Source of the DNA: Dinoroseobacter shibae DFL 12 = DSM 16493 | GTDB taxonomy: Bacteria; Pseudomonadota; Alphaproteobacteria; Rhodobacterales; Rhodobacteraceae | DNA: 64,000 bases | Assembly (NCBI RefSeq): GCF_000018145.1 | Contig: NC_009952.1 | Coordinates: forward strand, 1,674,001-1,738,000 | Reading direction: 5' to 3' | In this document: positions 1 through 8,223 of the stretch, piece after piece | Position numbering within the stretch: position 1 is the stretch's first letter | Layout of the letters: the number at the start of each line of letters is the position of its first letter | Notes under the pieces: generated by a model | Told to the model about the DNA's origin: nothing | Database searches by the model: none | The model's input: the letters and a program-made list of their open reading frames with translations, nothing else | Made by a program: the position numbers and the translations under genes

Positions 1-2
1 CG

Positions 3-959
3 GTGCCGGACATCGCCCCGACCTTCTCGGCACGCATTTTCTGTCTTGCGCGGAACAATGACTGGCCGGCAGCGGCGCTCAGCCTCGAGACCGCGCGCGC
101 CTTGGGCTTCGTGAGCGAGGCGGAAGACTTGCTCATGGCGCGGTTTCTCGATCCAGAGATTTTCGAGGGCATGCCGATGGCGGCCCCGCCCAACCCTCTC
201 ACACCGCTCGACTACCGGATGCTTGCCGCCCTGGGAGAAGCACCACCGGCCCGGTCGCTACCGCTGGCCTTCAACCACGCGCTGTTGGCGCCGACGCAAG
301 GCTGGAAGCCCCGTCTTGAAGCGGCGGAGCGGTTGGCCCGCACCGGGGGCATCACGCATGGTCAGCTCTTTGCGCTCTATACCGAACGCAACCCGGCGGC
401 CTCGGGCGGGCTCTGGGACAGGGTGGCGGCAGTGCAGGCATTTGATCTCGCCCTTCTGGCGGGGGATGCGCAGGCGGTGGCGGATACGCTGCCCAAGGCC
501 GTGCAGGAAATGGCGCAAGTCGGCCTGACGGAGGTGTTTGCGGCCTATTACGGCTCGCGCCTGACGCGTCTTCCGACCCCGGACGCAACGCTGGACCTGA
601 TACTGTCGCTCGTGCTCCTGACGCCCGAGGCGGAAGGATACGCAGACAAGATCAGGGACCCGTTGCTCGCCGCCATTGCCCGCGGACGCGCGCCCGAGGC
701 GCTACCGAGCGAGGCGCTGCCTGCAGCGATGGCCAGCGCCTTCGCCGAGCCCGCACCCGACCTGCCCCCGATGTTCGCGCGGCTTTTGGCCGGAGGCCAG
801 TACGGCGAAGCAACCCTGCGCGCGCTTGGTTTTCTGGGCCAGGAGACGCCGGATCCGGACGATGCCAGCACCGCAGTGCAAGTGCTGCGCGCCCTCGGGT
901 TCGAGCAGACCGCGCGCGACATCGCTTTGAACCTGCTCTTGCGGGACCGGGTCGGATGA
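3..959 (+). CDS. Hypothetical protein, C-terminal part (5' end outside window)
   Basis: The reading frame is open from the left edge, and the GTG at position 3 is probably internal rather than a real start. The visible 318 residues are alanine- and leucine-rich and look mostly helical, with no transmembrane segment and no motif I recognise. The stop overlaps the xerD start by four bases (ATGA), so the two genes are probably translationally coupled and co-transcribed. The repeated helical character could fit a tetratricopeptide-like scaffold, but this is only an impression. No function is proposed. Confidence 0.7.
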   Translation: MPDIAPTFSARIFCLARNNDWPAAALSLETARALGFVSEAEDLLMARFLDPEIFEGMPMAAPPNPLTPLDYRMLAALGEAPPARSLPLAFNHALLAPTQGWKPRLEAAERLARTGGITHGQLFALYTERNPAASGGLWDRVAAVQAFDLALLAGDAQAVADTLPKAVQEMAQVGLTEVFAAYYGSRLTRLPTPDATLDLILSLVLLTPEAEGYADKIRDPLLAAIARGRAPEALPSEALPAAMASAFAEPAPDLPPMFARLLAGGQYGEATLRALGFLGQETPDPDDASTAVQVLRALGFEQTARDIALNLLLRDRVG

Positions 960-1882
960 GCCTGCATTGGATCGACGCATTTCTCGATGCCCAGGCGGCA
1001 GAGCTGAACGCGGCTGAGAATACGCGCCTTGCCTATGCCCGCGACCTGATGGATTTCCAGGGCCATATACGCCGTCGGGGGCTGGACTTCGACCAGGTCC
1101 AGCGCGCCGATATCGAAACCTATCTCATCGCCTGCTCTGATGCCGGTCTCAGCCAGGCCACTCGCGCCCGTCGGCTGTCGGCGATCCGGCAACTCTATCG
1201 TTTCGCATATGAGGAAGGCTGGCGCACCGACAATCCCAGCCTGCAGATCAAGGGACCGGGGCGCGCGAAACGCCTTCCCAAGACCTTGTCGGAGGCGGAT
1301 GTGGATCGTTTGCTCGCGGCGGCGCGGAACACGGGGCGCAGTCCGTCCGACCGGCAGCGCAATGCCTGCATGCTGGAATTGCTCTATGCGACCGGCTTGA
1401 GGGTGACGGAGTTGTGCGGACTACCGGTCGCGGCTGTGCGCGGCGATCCGCACCTGATCCTCGTGCGCGGCAAGGGCGGCAAGGAGCGGATGGTGCCCCT
1501 GTCGACACCAGCGCGCACCGAATTGCAGGCTTGGCTGAAAGTTCGCGACGCTGCCGAGCAAACCGCGATCAGCAAGGGGGCGGCGCCCTCGAAATACCTC
1601 TTTCCGTCACGCGGCAAGCTGGGGCATCTGACCCGGCACCGGTTCTACGCGCTGATCAAGGATATCGCCGTGGCAGCGGGCGTGGACCCGTCCGGGGTCA
1701 CGCCGCACACCTTGCGCCATGCGTTCGCGACACATCTCTTGGCACGGGGCGCGGACCTGATGTCGATTCAGGCGCTTCTGGGTCATGCGGATGTGGCGAC
1801 CACCGAGATCTACACACATGTGCTGGACGCGCGGCTCAGGGAACTGGTGCTGACCCATCACCCCCTGGCGACAAAGGGCTAG
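956..1882 (+). CDS. xerD: Tyrosine recombinase XerD
   Basis: This 308-residue protein has the size and two-domain layout of XerC/XerD. An N-terminal SAM-like core-binding domain covers about residues 4-90 and a catalytic domain about 105-300. The catalytic set is visible: R149 in TGLRVTEL, K173 in RGKGGKER, H251 and R254 in HTLRHAFATH, H277 in LLGHAD, and the nucleophile Y286 in EIYTHV. The family resolves chromosome dimers at dif near division. The housekeeping neighbours and full-length Xer form argue against a phage integrase. XerD rather than XerC is chosen by general resemblance and is less certain. The stop shares a CTAG palindrome with the stop of the convergent phosphoesterase gene. 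Confidence 0.9.
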   Translation: MSLHWIDAFLDAQAAELNAAENTRLAYARDLMDFQGHIRRRGLDFDQVQRADIETYLIACSDAGLSQATRARRLSAIRQLYRFAYEEGWRTDNPSLQIKGPGRAKRLPKTLSEADVDRLLAAARNTGRSPSDRQRNACMLELLYATGLRVTELCGLPVAAVRGDPHLILVRGKGGKERMVPLSTPARTELQAWLKVRDAAEQTAISKGAAPSKYLFPSRGKLGHLTRHRFYALIKDIAVAAGVDPSGVTPHTLRHAFATHLLARGADLMSIQALLGHADVATTEIYTHVLDARLRELVLTHHPLATKG

Positions 1883-2685
1883 CCCGCGCGGCGCAATTCG
1901 GTCGGAAGAACGTCCTCGCTCGGCCAGAGCCCGGTTTTCAGCGTGTCATGGTAGCCTTGAGTCAGACCGGCCCTGGTCATCGCCGAGATGGCCGGGCGGG
2001 CGTTGTAATCCAACCGCTCGATCGTGATCTTGTCCCCGTCCAACAGCGCGAAACGGGTCTCGGGCCGCCCGTCATTGGGCGGCAAGCCGATCGCGCCGGC
2101 ATTGACCCAGAGCGCGTCGCCGATCTGACGTTGAAACGCCAGCCCGCAATGCCCGGCAAAAACGACATCCACCGCCCCCACGGCCGCCTCGATCAAGGCG
2201 ATCTCTTCGGAAAAGTCGGCCTCGGGGGACGACGGCCAGAGAAACCGGCTGATGTCGCTTAGCCCCCCATGGATCACGGCGCAGCGGCGCGTGCCATGCT
2301 GGAACACGACCATATCCGGCAGTGCGGCCATCCAGTCCTTCGCATCTTGGGGCAATTCGCGGCGGGCATAGGCGTACCAGGCGCGCGAGAGCAGATCGCA
2401 GGTCGTATCCGCCCCGAACCCGCAACCGCAATCCTCGGCATTCTCGGCCAGGTTGCGTTCGCAATTGCCCGCGACGACGGTGCCGCCCGTGGTGCGCATC
2501 AGCGACCAAGTGGCCTTGGGCTCGCCGCCATAGGCCACCGTATCTCCGGTGCAGATCCGGTGCGACGCGGGGATCCGATTGTCCGCGCAAAACGACAGCA
2601 GCGCGAGCGAAGCCTGCAGGTTCGAGTATGGGCCGCCATAGACGACCATCTTGCCCTGAAGCGCGCCCAAATCCCGTACGTCCAT
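1879..2685 (-). CDS. Calcineurin-like metallophosphoesterase with altered first metal motif
   Basis: The 268-residue product matches the metallophosphatase fold family by motif order: GDTVAYGG near residue 47, AGNCE near 71, VIHGG near 135 and AGHCG near 175. The usual first motif D-x-H-G-N is replaced by G-x-Y-S-N (in VYGGPYSNLQ), so two expected metal ligands are missing. ATG at 2685 is chosen because AAGGGA lies about nine bases upstream and the conserved part begins soon after. An upstream in-frame start at 2739 would add an unconvincing tail. It is convergent with xerD and divergent from the CorC gene. Substrate is unknown, and reduced or altered catalysis is an inference from the missing ligands. 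Confidence 0.75.
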   Translation of the reverse strand: MDVRDLGALQGKMVVYGGPYSNLQASLALLSFCADNRIPASHRICTGDTVAYGGEPKATWSLMRTTGGTVVAGNCERNLAENAEDCGCGFGADTTCDLLSRAWYAYARRELPQDAKDWMAALPDMVVFQHGTRRCAVIHGGLSDISRFLWPSSPEADFSEEIALIEAAVGAVDVVFAGHCGLAFQRQIGDALWVNAGAIGLPPNDGRPETRFALLDGDKITIERLDYNARPAISAMTRAGLTQGYHDTLKTGLWPSEDVLPTELRRAG

Positions 2686-2754
2686 CTCAGTCCCTTGAAC
2701 CGGCCCCTGCCCACGCCCATAAGAGCATAAACACCACAAGGATACAGCCGCGAA

Positions 2755-4056
2755 ATGGACCCGACTTTACTCGATTCGTCTTTCTGGATTTCCTGTGCCG
2801 TCATCCTGGTGCTCTTGTGCTGCTCGGGGTTCTTTTCGGGCAGCGAGACCGCATTGACCGCCGCCTCCCGCGGCAAGCTGCATGCCATGGCCGACAAGGG
2901 CAACAAGGGCGCCGAACGGGCCCTGAAGCTGAAGGAGGACAATGAACGGCTGATCGGCGGGATCCTTCTGGGCAACAACCTCGCCAATATCCTCGCGACC
3001 TCATTGGCCACCGCAGTGTTCACCAAGGCTTTCGGTGACAGCGGCGTGGCCTTGGCGACCCTCGTGATGACGGCGCTGGTGCTGATCTTTGCAGAGGTTC
3101 TGCCCAAGACGTACGCGATTACCAACCCCGAGAGCGCCTCGACCCGGGCGGCGGGGCTTGTGGGCATGGTCATTACCGTGCTGGCGCCGCTTGTAGCGGC
3201 TGTCCGTTTTATCGTCCGGGGTGTGCTGCGCCCACTTGGGGTTCGGATCGAGGCCGGGGCGAACATGCTGTCGGTGCGCGAAGAGATCGAAGGGGCCCTG
3301 CGCATGGGGCATTCCGAAGGGGCCGTGGAAAAGGAGCATCGCGACCGGCTGCTCGGCGCACTCGACCTCAACGAGCGCAACGTGGAGGAGATCATGTTGC
3401 ACCGCTCGAAAATCGAAATGATCGATGCGGAAAACACACCCGAACAGGTGCTCAGCCAGTGCTTGCAATCTCCCCACACGCGCTTGCCGATCTTTCGGGA
3501 AGATCGGGAAAACATCATCGGTGTGATCCATGCCAAGGATCTGCTGCGCGCGATGGACAAGGTGATGCGCGGACCGGACGCCTCGGAAAAGGCGCTGGAG
3601 GCATTCGAGGTCACCGATGTGGCGATGAAGCCCTATTTCATTCCCGAGACCACGACTCTCGATGAGCAGATGAAGGAATTTCTGCGCCGCCGGACTCATT
3701 TCGCCCTGGTGGTGGACGAGTACGGCGCGTTGCAGGGGCTGATCACGCTGGAAGACATTCTCGAAGAAATCGTCGGCGAGATCACGGACGAGTTCGACCC
3801 GGATGCGGACCACCCGGTGCGCAAGGCCGAGGATGGCAGTTTCATCGTGGACGGAGCCATGACGATCCGCGATCTCAACCGGGCGACCGAATGGAACCTG
3901 CCCGACGAAGAGGCCATCACCGTCGCTGGTCTGGTGATCCATGAGGCGCAGATGATCCCGAGCATCGGCCAATGCTTCAGCTTCCACGGATTCCGCTTCG
4001 AGGTCGCCGGCCGCAAGGACAACCGCTTGTCCAAGCTGAAGATCCGCCCCCTCTAA
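2755..4056 (+). CDS. CNNM/CorC (HlyC/CorC) family membrane protein
   Basis: A 433-residue protein with three recognisable parts. A DUF21 (CNNM) membrane domain covers about residues 8-190, including GFFSGSETALTAAS and GNNLANILAT. A CBS pair covers about 205-330, and a CorC_HlyC C-terminal domain about 345-425, ending in a typical NRLSKLKIRPL tail. The family is linked to magnesium or cobalt efflux and resistance at the inner membrane. The CBS pair probably binds an adenine nucleotide. ATG at 2755 has AAGGA about a dozen bases upstream. Assignment to a precise ion is not possible from sequence. Confidence 0.9.
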   Translation: MDPTLLDSSFWISCAVILVLLCCSGFFSGSETALTAASRGKLHAMADKGNKGAERALKLKEDNERLIGGILLGNNLANILATSLATAVFTKAFGDSGVALATLVMTALVLIFAEVLPKTYAITNPESASTRAAGLVGMVITVLAPLVAAVRFIVRGVLRPLGVRIEAGANMLSVREEIEGALRMGHSEGAVEKEHRDRLLGALDLNERNVEEIMLHRSKIEMIDAENTPEQVLSQCLQSPHTRLPIFREDRENIIGVIHAKDLLRAMDKVMRGPDASEKALEAFEVTDVAMKPYFIPETTTLDEQMKEFLRRRTHFALVVDEYGALQGLITLEDILEEIVGEITDEFDPDADHPVRKAEDGSFIVDGAMTIRDLNRATEWNLPDEEAITVAGLVIHEAQMIPSIGQCFSFHGFRFEVAGRKDNRLSKLKIRPL

Positions 4057-4073
4057 TCCCTGCGCCGTCTGTC

Positions 4074-5633
4074 CTAGCGGCCCTTGAAGAGACCGCCGAT
4101 GATGCCGCGTACAAGGCGGCGTCCGGTAGTGCCCGACAGTTCCTTGATCACGGCCTGGGTCATGGCCTCGCCGAGGCTCTCGCTCTTGCGGCTCTTGCGC
4201 AGGGGGCGCGACGTGGACCGGCCGACTTTGGGCGCCGAGTAACGACGCGCGGCGCTGTATTCTCGCACGGCTGGGTCAGCCTCTTCCGCCCGAGCCTCCA
4301 TCGCTTCGGCCTCCCGGGCCGCCTGCTCTGCGCGCGCGGTGAGCTTCTCGTGGGCGGATACCCGGTCGATCTCGGCCTCGTATTTTCCCGAAACGGGAGA
4401 CGCGGCCATCACCTGGGCGCGCTGCGCAGGCGTGATCGGGCCCAGCTGGCTGCAGGGCGGTCGGATCAACGTGCGTTGCGCCATGCCTGGTCGGCCCTTT
4501 TGATCCAGCATGGAGGTCACCGCCTCCCCCGTGCCCACCTCGCGGATCGCGGTTTCGATGTCGAGGTCGGGATTGTCGCGATAGGTCTCGGACGCCGCGC
4601 GCAATGCCTTGCGATCCCGCGCGGTGAAGGCCCGCAACGCGTGCTGCACCCGGTTGCCGAGCTGACCGAGGATGTCTTCGGGCACATCGTCGGGGTTCTG
4701 GGTGATGAAATACACGCCGACCCCCTTCGACCGGATCAGCCGCGCGACCTGTTCCACCTTGTCGACAAGCGCCTTGGGCGCGTCCTCGAACAGCAGATGC
4801 GCCTCATCAAAAAAGAAGACCAGCTTGAGTTTGTCGGGATTGCCGACCTCGGGGAGCGTCTCGAACAACTCCGACAACAACCAGAGCAGGAAGGTCGCGT
4901 AGAGCCGCGGCGCGCCCATCAGCTTGTCGGCCGCCAGGATGTTCACCTGCCCCCGGCCATCCGGCGCGCATTTCAGAATATCGCTTAGATCGAGGGCCGG
5001 CTCCCCGAAAAGCTTGGCGCCGCCTTCGTTTTCCAGCACCAGAAGGCGACGTTGGATTGCCCCGATGGACTGAGGCGACACGTTGCCATAGCGCAAGGAC
5101 AACTCGGCCCGATTCTCTCCGACCCAGATTAGCAGCGATCGCAGATCTTTCAGATCATAGAGCGCCAGGCCCTGCTCATCCGACACCCGGAACGCGATGT
5201 TGAGCACCCCTTCCTGGGCATCGCTCAACTCCAACAACCGGCTGAGCAGGAGCGGACCCATTTCCGTGACCGTGGTCCGGATCGGATGCCCTTGCGCGCC
5301 GTACAAGTCCCAGAAGACCGTGGGGAAGCCGGCGTAGCGATAAGTGTCAGCGATCCCGATGGTCGTGGCGCGTTGCATGAAGGGCCCGTGCAGCTCATGC
5401 GCCGGATCCCCGGGTCGCGCGAGACCGGAGAGATCGCCCTTCACATCCGAGAGAAGAACCGGAACCCCCATGGCAGAGAACCCTTCGGCGAGGATTTGCA
5501 GGGTCACGGTCTTGCCTGTGCCCGTGGCACCAGCGATCAGCCCATGGCGGTTCGCAGCCCGCAGAAGCAGGTGTTGCGCCTCGCCGTACTCGGCCCCGCC
5601 ACCGCCCACAAAAATCCGGTCGTCCAGATGCAT
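4074..5633 (-). CDS. HerA-like ATPase (YjgR/DUF853 family)
   Basis: The 519-residue product is a RecA-fold ATPase of the HerA/FtsK type. Walker A is GATGTGKT near residue 37 and Walker B is LVFFFDEAHLLF near 280. The segment IRSKGVGVYFITQNP is characteristic of the DUF853/YjgR family. A charged, coiled-coil-like stretch precedes a basic C-terminus. The open frame continues upstream to 6014, but ATG 5633 is preferred: GGCGGAGGCG precedes it at good spacing, conservation begins there, and an extension would run back through two terminator-like hairpins. The cellular role of YjgR-type proteins is not established. Confidence is high for the fold and low for a specific function. Confidence 0.85.
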   Translation of the reverse strand: MHLDDRIFVGGGGAEYGEAQHLLLRAANRHGLIAGATGTGKTVTLQILAEGFSAMGVPVLLSDVKGDLSGLARPGDPAHELHGPFMQRATTIGIADTYRYAGFPTVFWDLYGAQGHPIRTTVTEMGPLLLSRLLELSDAQEGVLNIAFRVSDEQGLALYDLKDLRSLLIWVGENRAELSLRYGNVSPQSIGAIQRRLLVLENEGGAKLFGEPALDLSDILKCAPDGRGQVNILAADKLMGAPRLYATFLLWLLSELFETLPEVGNPDKLKLVFFFDEAHLLFEDAPKALVDKVEQVARLIRSKGVGVYFITQNPDDVPEDILGQLGNRVQHALRAFTARDRKALRAASETYRDNPDLDIETAIREVGTGEAVTSMLDQKGRPGMAQRTLIRPPCSQLGPITPAQRAQVMAASPVSGKYEAEIDRVSAHEKLTARAEQAAREAEAMEARAEEADPAVREYSAARRYSAPKVGRSTSRPLRKSRKSESLGEAMTQAVIKELSGTTGRRLVRGIIGGLFKGR

Positions 5634-5685
5634 ATGTTCGCCTCCGCCCATGCATTTGGCATGAACATACATTGTTAACCATTTC

Positions 5686-5785
5686 GTGCCAGACTGGGCA
5701 TGCGTCGGGGGTTTCTCCTCTTTCCTCCGGCAGAACTTCCTCCCTGTTGGACTGACCGCGCCATATTTGGTGCGGTCTTTTTTTT
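5686..5785 (+). ncRNA. Candidate small RNA with anti-Shine-Dalgarno loop
   Basis: A possible transcript of about 100 bases contains, in order: a small hairpin (5686-5701), an unpaired C/U-rich run with CTCCTC and TTTCCTCC (5711-5728), a seven-pair hairpin (5727-5733 with 5744-5750, two G-U pairs) whose loop reads AACTTCCTCC, and a nine-pair terminator with a run of eight T. Exposed CCUCC loops resemble those of alphaproteobacterial regulatory RNAs such as CcsR of Rhodobacter sphaeroides and the alpha-r14 family. No clear promoter is visible. Alternatively, the region is a purine-rich leader of the ATPase mRNA on the opposite strand. Confidence 0.45.
5754..5785 (+). terminator. Intrinsic terminator
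   Basis: GACCGCGCC (5754-5762) pairs with GGTGCGGTC (5769-5777) around the loop ATATTT, with one G-U pair, and is followed by eight T residues. On the other strand the stem is followed by no T run, so it acts rightward. No coding gene lies upstream on this strand, so it should end a non-coding RNA. Confidence 0.75.
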
Positions 5786-5890
5786 CGCGTTTCGGGCTGC
5801 GCGGCCAACAAGGATCACAGTGGTCCGGGGGCCCGGGATCGCCAAGGCCCCGCAACCATGAAAACTGGCAAAAATGTGAGAGACGGGCTG

Positions 5891-5919
5891 TTGACCCCTG
5901 CGGCGTAAGGTCGTAGCGT
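5891..5919 (+). promoter_or_regulatory. Sigma70-type promoter candidate
   Basis: TTGACC (5891-5896) and TAGCGT (5914-5919) are separated by 17 bases. Transcription would begin near 5926. It would either make a very short RNA ending at the terminator at 5961-5990 or read through into the IalB-family gene at 6082. Confidence 0.45.
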
Positions 5920-5960
5920 CGCGCCATAAGTCGGCCAGTCCGACAGGGAGCAAAAAATAA

Positions 5961-5990
5961 AAAAAAGGGTCTGTTTCGCAGACCCTTTTT
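5961..5990. terminator. Bidirectional intrinsic terminator
   Basis: GGGTCTG (5967-5973) pairs with CAGACCC (5979-5985) around the loop TTTCG. The stem is flanked by A runs on the left and TTTTT on the right, so either strand yields a stem followed by U residues. It lies about 90 bases before the IalB-family start and could attenuate that gene or end a small RNA. Confidence 0.75.
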
Positions 5991-6081
5991 CAATGGGCAG
6001 GACCGCCAGAACATGACCTCCGCATAGCAAGCGGCACGTCTGGCGTTTAAAACTCGTCAGACCAGAAGGACCCCTTCCAAG

Positions 6082-6672
6082 ATGATCCGTTCCTCTTTGT
6101 CTCGCATCACGATCTTTGCAGTTACCGCGCTGCTTGCGGGACCGGCCTTGGCACAAGACGCCAGCAGCCCCGCCGAAGACGCCGCAGCCAACGAGGAGGT
6201 GGCGACCGGACAGACCTATATCCGCGAAACCATCACGGATTGGAGCTTGCGCTGCATTCGCGGCGAGGGCGCGCTGGAGGATGACAACTGCCAACTCTAT
6301 CAGCTTCTTCTGGACACGTCGCAGAACCCGGTGGCGGAATTCACCCTGTTGCCTGCGCCCGAAGGCAGCCAGGCAGCCGCAGCCATCACCATCGTCACAC
6401 CTCTGGAGACGATCCTGACAGAAGGGCTGATCCTGTCGATTGACGAGACCACCTTGCCTCCACAGCCGTTCCTCTGGTGCAATCGGACCGGGTGTTATTC
6501 GCGGTTCGGTGTCTCGGATGTCGAGATCGACGCCATGAAGCGCGGCTCCGTGGCCACGGTGTCGATCGTGGCGCTGGCTGCACCGCAGCAAAGGGTCGAA
6601 GTCACGGCGTCGCTGCGGGGGTTCACGGCGGCTTTCGACAAGTTGAAAGCGGAGCTCACGCCCCCCGAGTAA
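6082..6672 (+). CDS. Invasion-associated locus B (IalB) family exported protein
   Basis: The 196-residue protein begins with a clear signal peptide, with likely cleavage after ALA at residue 24. It then carries an acidic linker and an IalB-type domain with WSLRC, NCQLYQ and WCNRTGCYSRF. Four cysteines (58, 70, 133, 138) probably form two disulfides in the periplasm. Members are common in alphaproteobacteria. The name comes from Bartonella, and in free-living relatives no role in invasion is implied. An AAGGA lies upstream of the ATG. Its end is convergent with the ketoacyl synthase gene, nine bases away. The precise function is unknown. Confidence 0.85.
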   Translation: MIRSSLSRITIFAVTALLAGPALAQDASSPAEDAAANEEVATGQTYIRETITDWSLRCIRGEGALEDDNCQLYQLLLDTSQNPVAEFTLLPAPEGSQAAAAITIVTPLETILTEGLILSIDETTLPPQPFLWCNRTGCYSRFGVSDVEIDAMKRGSVATVSIVALAAPQQRVEVTASLRGFTAAFDKLKAELTPPE

Positions 6673-6681
6673 GCACGCGCA

Positions 6682-7893
6682 TCAGGGGGCTTTGCGCAGG
6701 GCCAGAACCGCGTTCAGCCCCCCGAAAGCAAACGCATTGCTCAAGGCAACCGAGACCTCGGCTTCGCGTGCCGTGTTCGGCACCACGTCCAGGGCGCATT
6801 CCGGGTCCGGTTCTTCATAGCCGATCGTCGGCGCTATGATCCCGTCACGTAGTGCCATGATACACGCCAGAAGTTCGACCGCGCCGGTGCCGCCGATCAG
6901 GTGTCCATGCATGGATTTGGTGGAGGACAGCATGACCTTGTCGGCGTGATGTCCAAACGCGTCCGCGACCGCTGCGCACTCGGTCTTGTCATTCGCAGCC
7001 GTTCCGGTTCCGTGTGCATTGATATAGCCGACCTCGTCCGGGTTGACGCGCGCATCTCGCATCGCCCCCGAAATGGCTCGCGCCGCGCCCTGTTTCGATG
7101 GCATCACGATGTCCGCAGCATCCGAGGTCATGGAAAATCCGATCACCTCGGCCAAGATCTCGGCCCCCCGTGCCTTCGCATGTTCGTAGTCTTCGAACAC
7201 GAAGACGGCGGCGCCCTCGCCCTGCACCATGCCGTTGCGATTTGCGCTGAAGGGGCGGCAGCCATCCTTAGACATCACCCGCAGGCCTTCCCAGGCTTTC
7301 ACGCCGCCAAAACACAGCATGGACTCCGACCCACCGGTGACCATCACCTTGCTCAGCCCGGAGCGGACGAATTGAAACGCCTGGCCCATGGCGTGGTTCG
7401 AACTGGCACAGGCAGTCGCGACCGTGAAACTCGGCCCCTTTAGATTATGAGCCATGGAGACATGGCTGGCCGCCGCGTTGTTCATCAGCTTCGGTACGAC
7501 GAAAGGATGAACGCGGTTCTTACCCTCCTCATACACGGCCCGGTAATTCTCGTCCCATGTGTTCACCCCGCCCCCCGCAGTGCCCAGAACGACCCCGGCC
7601 TCGGACGCGAGATCATCGGAGAAGAGGAGGCCTGATTGCGCGATCGCTTCTCGTGCTGCGATGAGGGTGAACTGCGTGAATCGGTCATAGAGGGAAATTT
7701 GCTGCCTGTTGAAGGCGGCTTCCGGATCGTAATCCTTGACCTGCCCCGCAATCCGGATCGAAAGGCGATCCACGTCCCGGATATCCAGCTCGGAGATCCC
7801 GCAGCGTCCCTCGCGGAACGCCTCCAGGGTCTGCGCCACGTTGACCCCGAGGGCGTTGATCGTGCCTTGGCCGGTGATCACAACGCGGCGCAC
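6682..7893 (-). CDS. Beta-ketoacyl-ACP synthase (KAS II-type)
   Basis: A 403-residue condensing enzyme that elongates acyl-ACP with malonyl-ACP. The triad is C162 in TACASS, H294 in NAHGTGT and H331 in SMHGHLIGGTG. The start is a GTG three bases after the stop of the adjacent acyl carrier protein gene, so they are coupled. The order lpxD, dedicated ACP, ketoacyl synthase recalls the rhizobial acpXL-fabF clusters that make unusual acyl chains for lipid A. This gene may therefore serve lipid A rather than general fatty acid synthesis. That is inference from context, since no fabG or fabZ is next to it. Confidence 0.9.
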   Translation of the reverse strand: MRRVVITGQGTINALGVNVAQTLEAFREGRCGISELDIRDVDRLSIRIAGQVKDYDPEAAFNRQQISLYDRFTQFTLIAAREAIAQSGLLFSDDLASEAGVVLGTAGGGVNTWDENYRAVYEEGKNRVHPFVVPKLMNNAAASHVSMAHNLKGPSFTVATACASSNHAMGQAFQFVRSGLSKVMVTGGSESMLCFGGVKAWEGLRVMSKDGCRPFSANRNGMVQGEGAAVFVFEDYEHAKARGAEILAEVIGFSMTSDAADIVMPSKQGAARAISGAMRDARVNPDEVGYINAHGTGTAANDKTECAAVADAFGHHADKVMLSSTKSMHGHLIGGTGAVELLACIMALRDGIIAPTIGYEEPDPECALDVVPNTAREAEVSVALSNAFAFGGLNAVLALRKAP

Positions 7894-7896
7894 GAA

Positions 7897-8166
7897 TCAG
7901 GCGTCCGTCTGCTCGGCCACAAGGGTTTCCACCGCCCGCGTTATCGCGGCGACGTTGGAGATGTCGAAATCGCTTTTCTCGGGTTCATTTGCGTTGAACG
8001 GCACGGACACATCGAAAGTCTCCTCGATGGCGAAGATCGCTTCGACAAGCCCGAGACTGTCGATGCCGAGATCCTCCATCGTGGCCTCGGGCCGAATATC
8101 CGCAGGCTCCAGAACTGCCTGCTCAGCGATGATCGCGATGACCTTTTCGCGCACGGTATCGGACAT
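7897..8166 (-). CDS. Acyl carrier protein, probably specialised
   Basis: The 89-residue acidic protein has the phosphopantetheine serine S37 in DLGIDSLGLVEAIFAIEE. After helix II it has the longer loop seen in AcpXL-like carriers, VPFNANEPEKSDF, rather than the short loop of housekeeping AcpP. ATG 8166 is preferred over the upstream open frame because AGGGGG lies nine bases before it and homology starts there. It sits between lpxD and a ketoacyl synthase on the same strand. It probably carries the acyl chain for a dedicated pathway, perhaps lipid A acylation. Confidence 0.85.
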   Translation of the reverse strand: MSDTVREKVIAIIAEQAVLEPADIRPEATMEDLGIDSLGLVEAIFAIEETFDVSVPFNANEPEKSDFDISNVAAITRAVETLVAEQTDA

Positions 8167-8223
8167 GATGGTCACCCCCTGACGGTCTCTTGGCCTCGCA
8201 GCCCCACTCAAGATGCCGCTGAT

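Larger units (their letters stand above)
5634..6081. other. 448-base intergenic region with two terminator-like hairpins
   Basis: This is the only gene-free stretch above 300 bases. It lies between two divergent coding genes, where terminators are not expected. It holds a C/U-rich segment with an intrinsic terminator (5754-5785, + strand), a sigma70-like promoter (5891-5919) and a second, bidirectional terminator (5961-5990). One or two small RNAs, or a regulated leader for the downstream gene, would explain this. No protein gene of convincing length is present. Confidence 0.7.

Noticed and set aside
956-1882. XerD as a mobile-element integrase
   Set aside because: Full XerD form, chromosomal neighbours and no attachment-like repeats or phage genes.
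5634-6014. N-terminal extension of the HerA-like gene to 6014
   Set aside because: Would pass through two terminator hairpins; ATG 5633 has a good ribosome site and starts the conserved region.
6660-6694. GCCCCC/GGGGGC stem at the convergent IalB-ketoacyl synthase ends
   Set aside because: Loop is long, overlaps coding ends and has no T tract; too weak to call a terminator.
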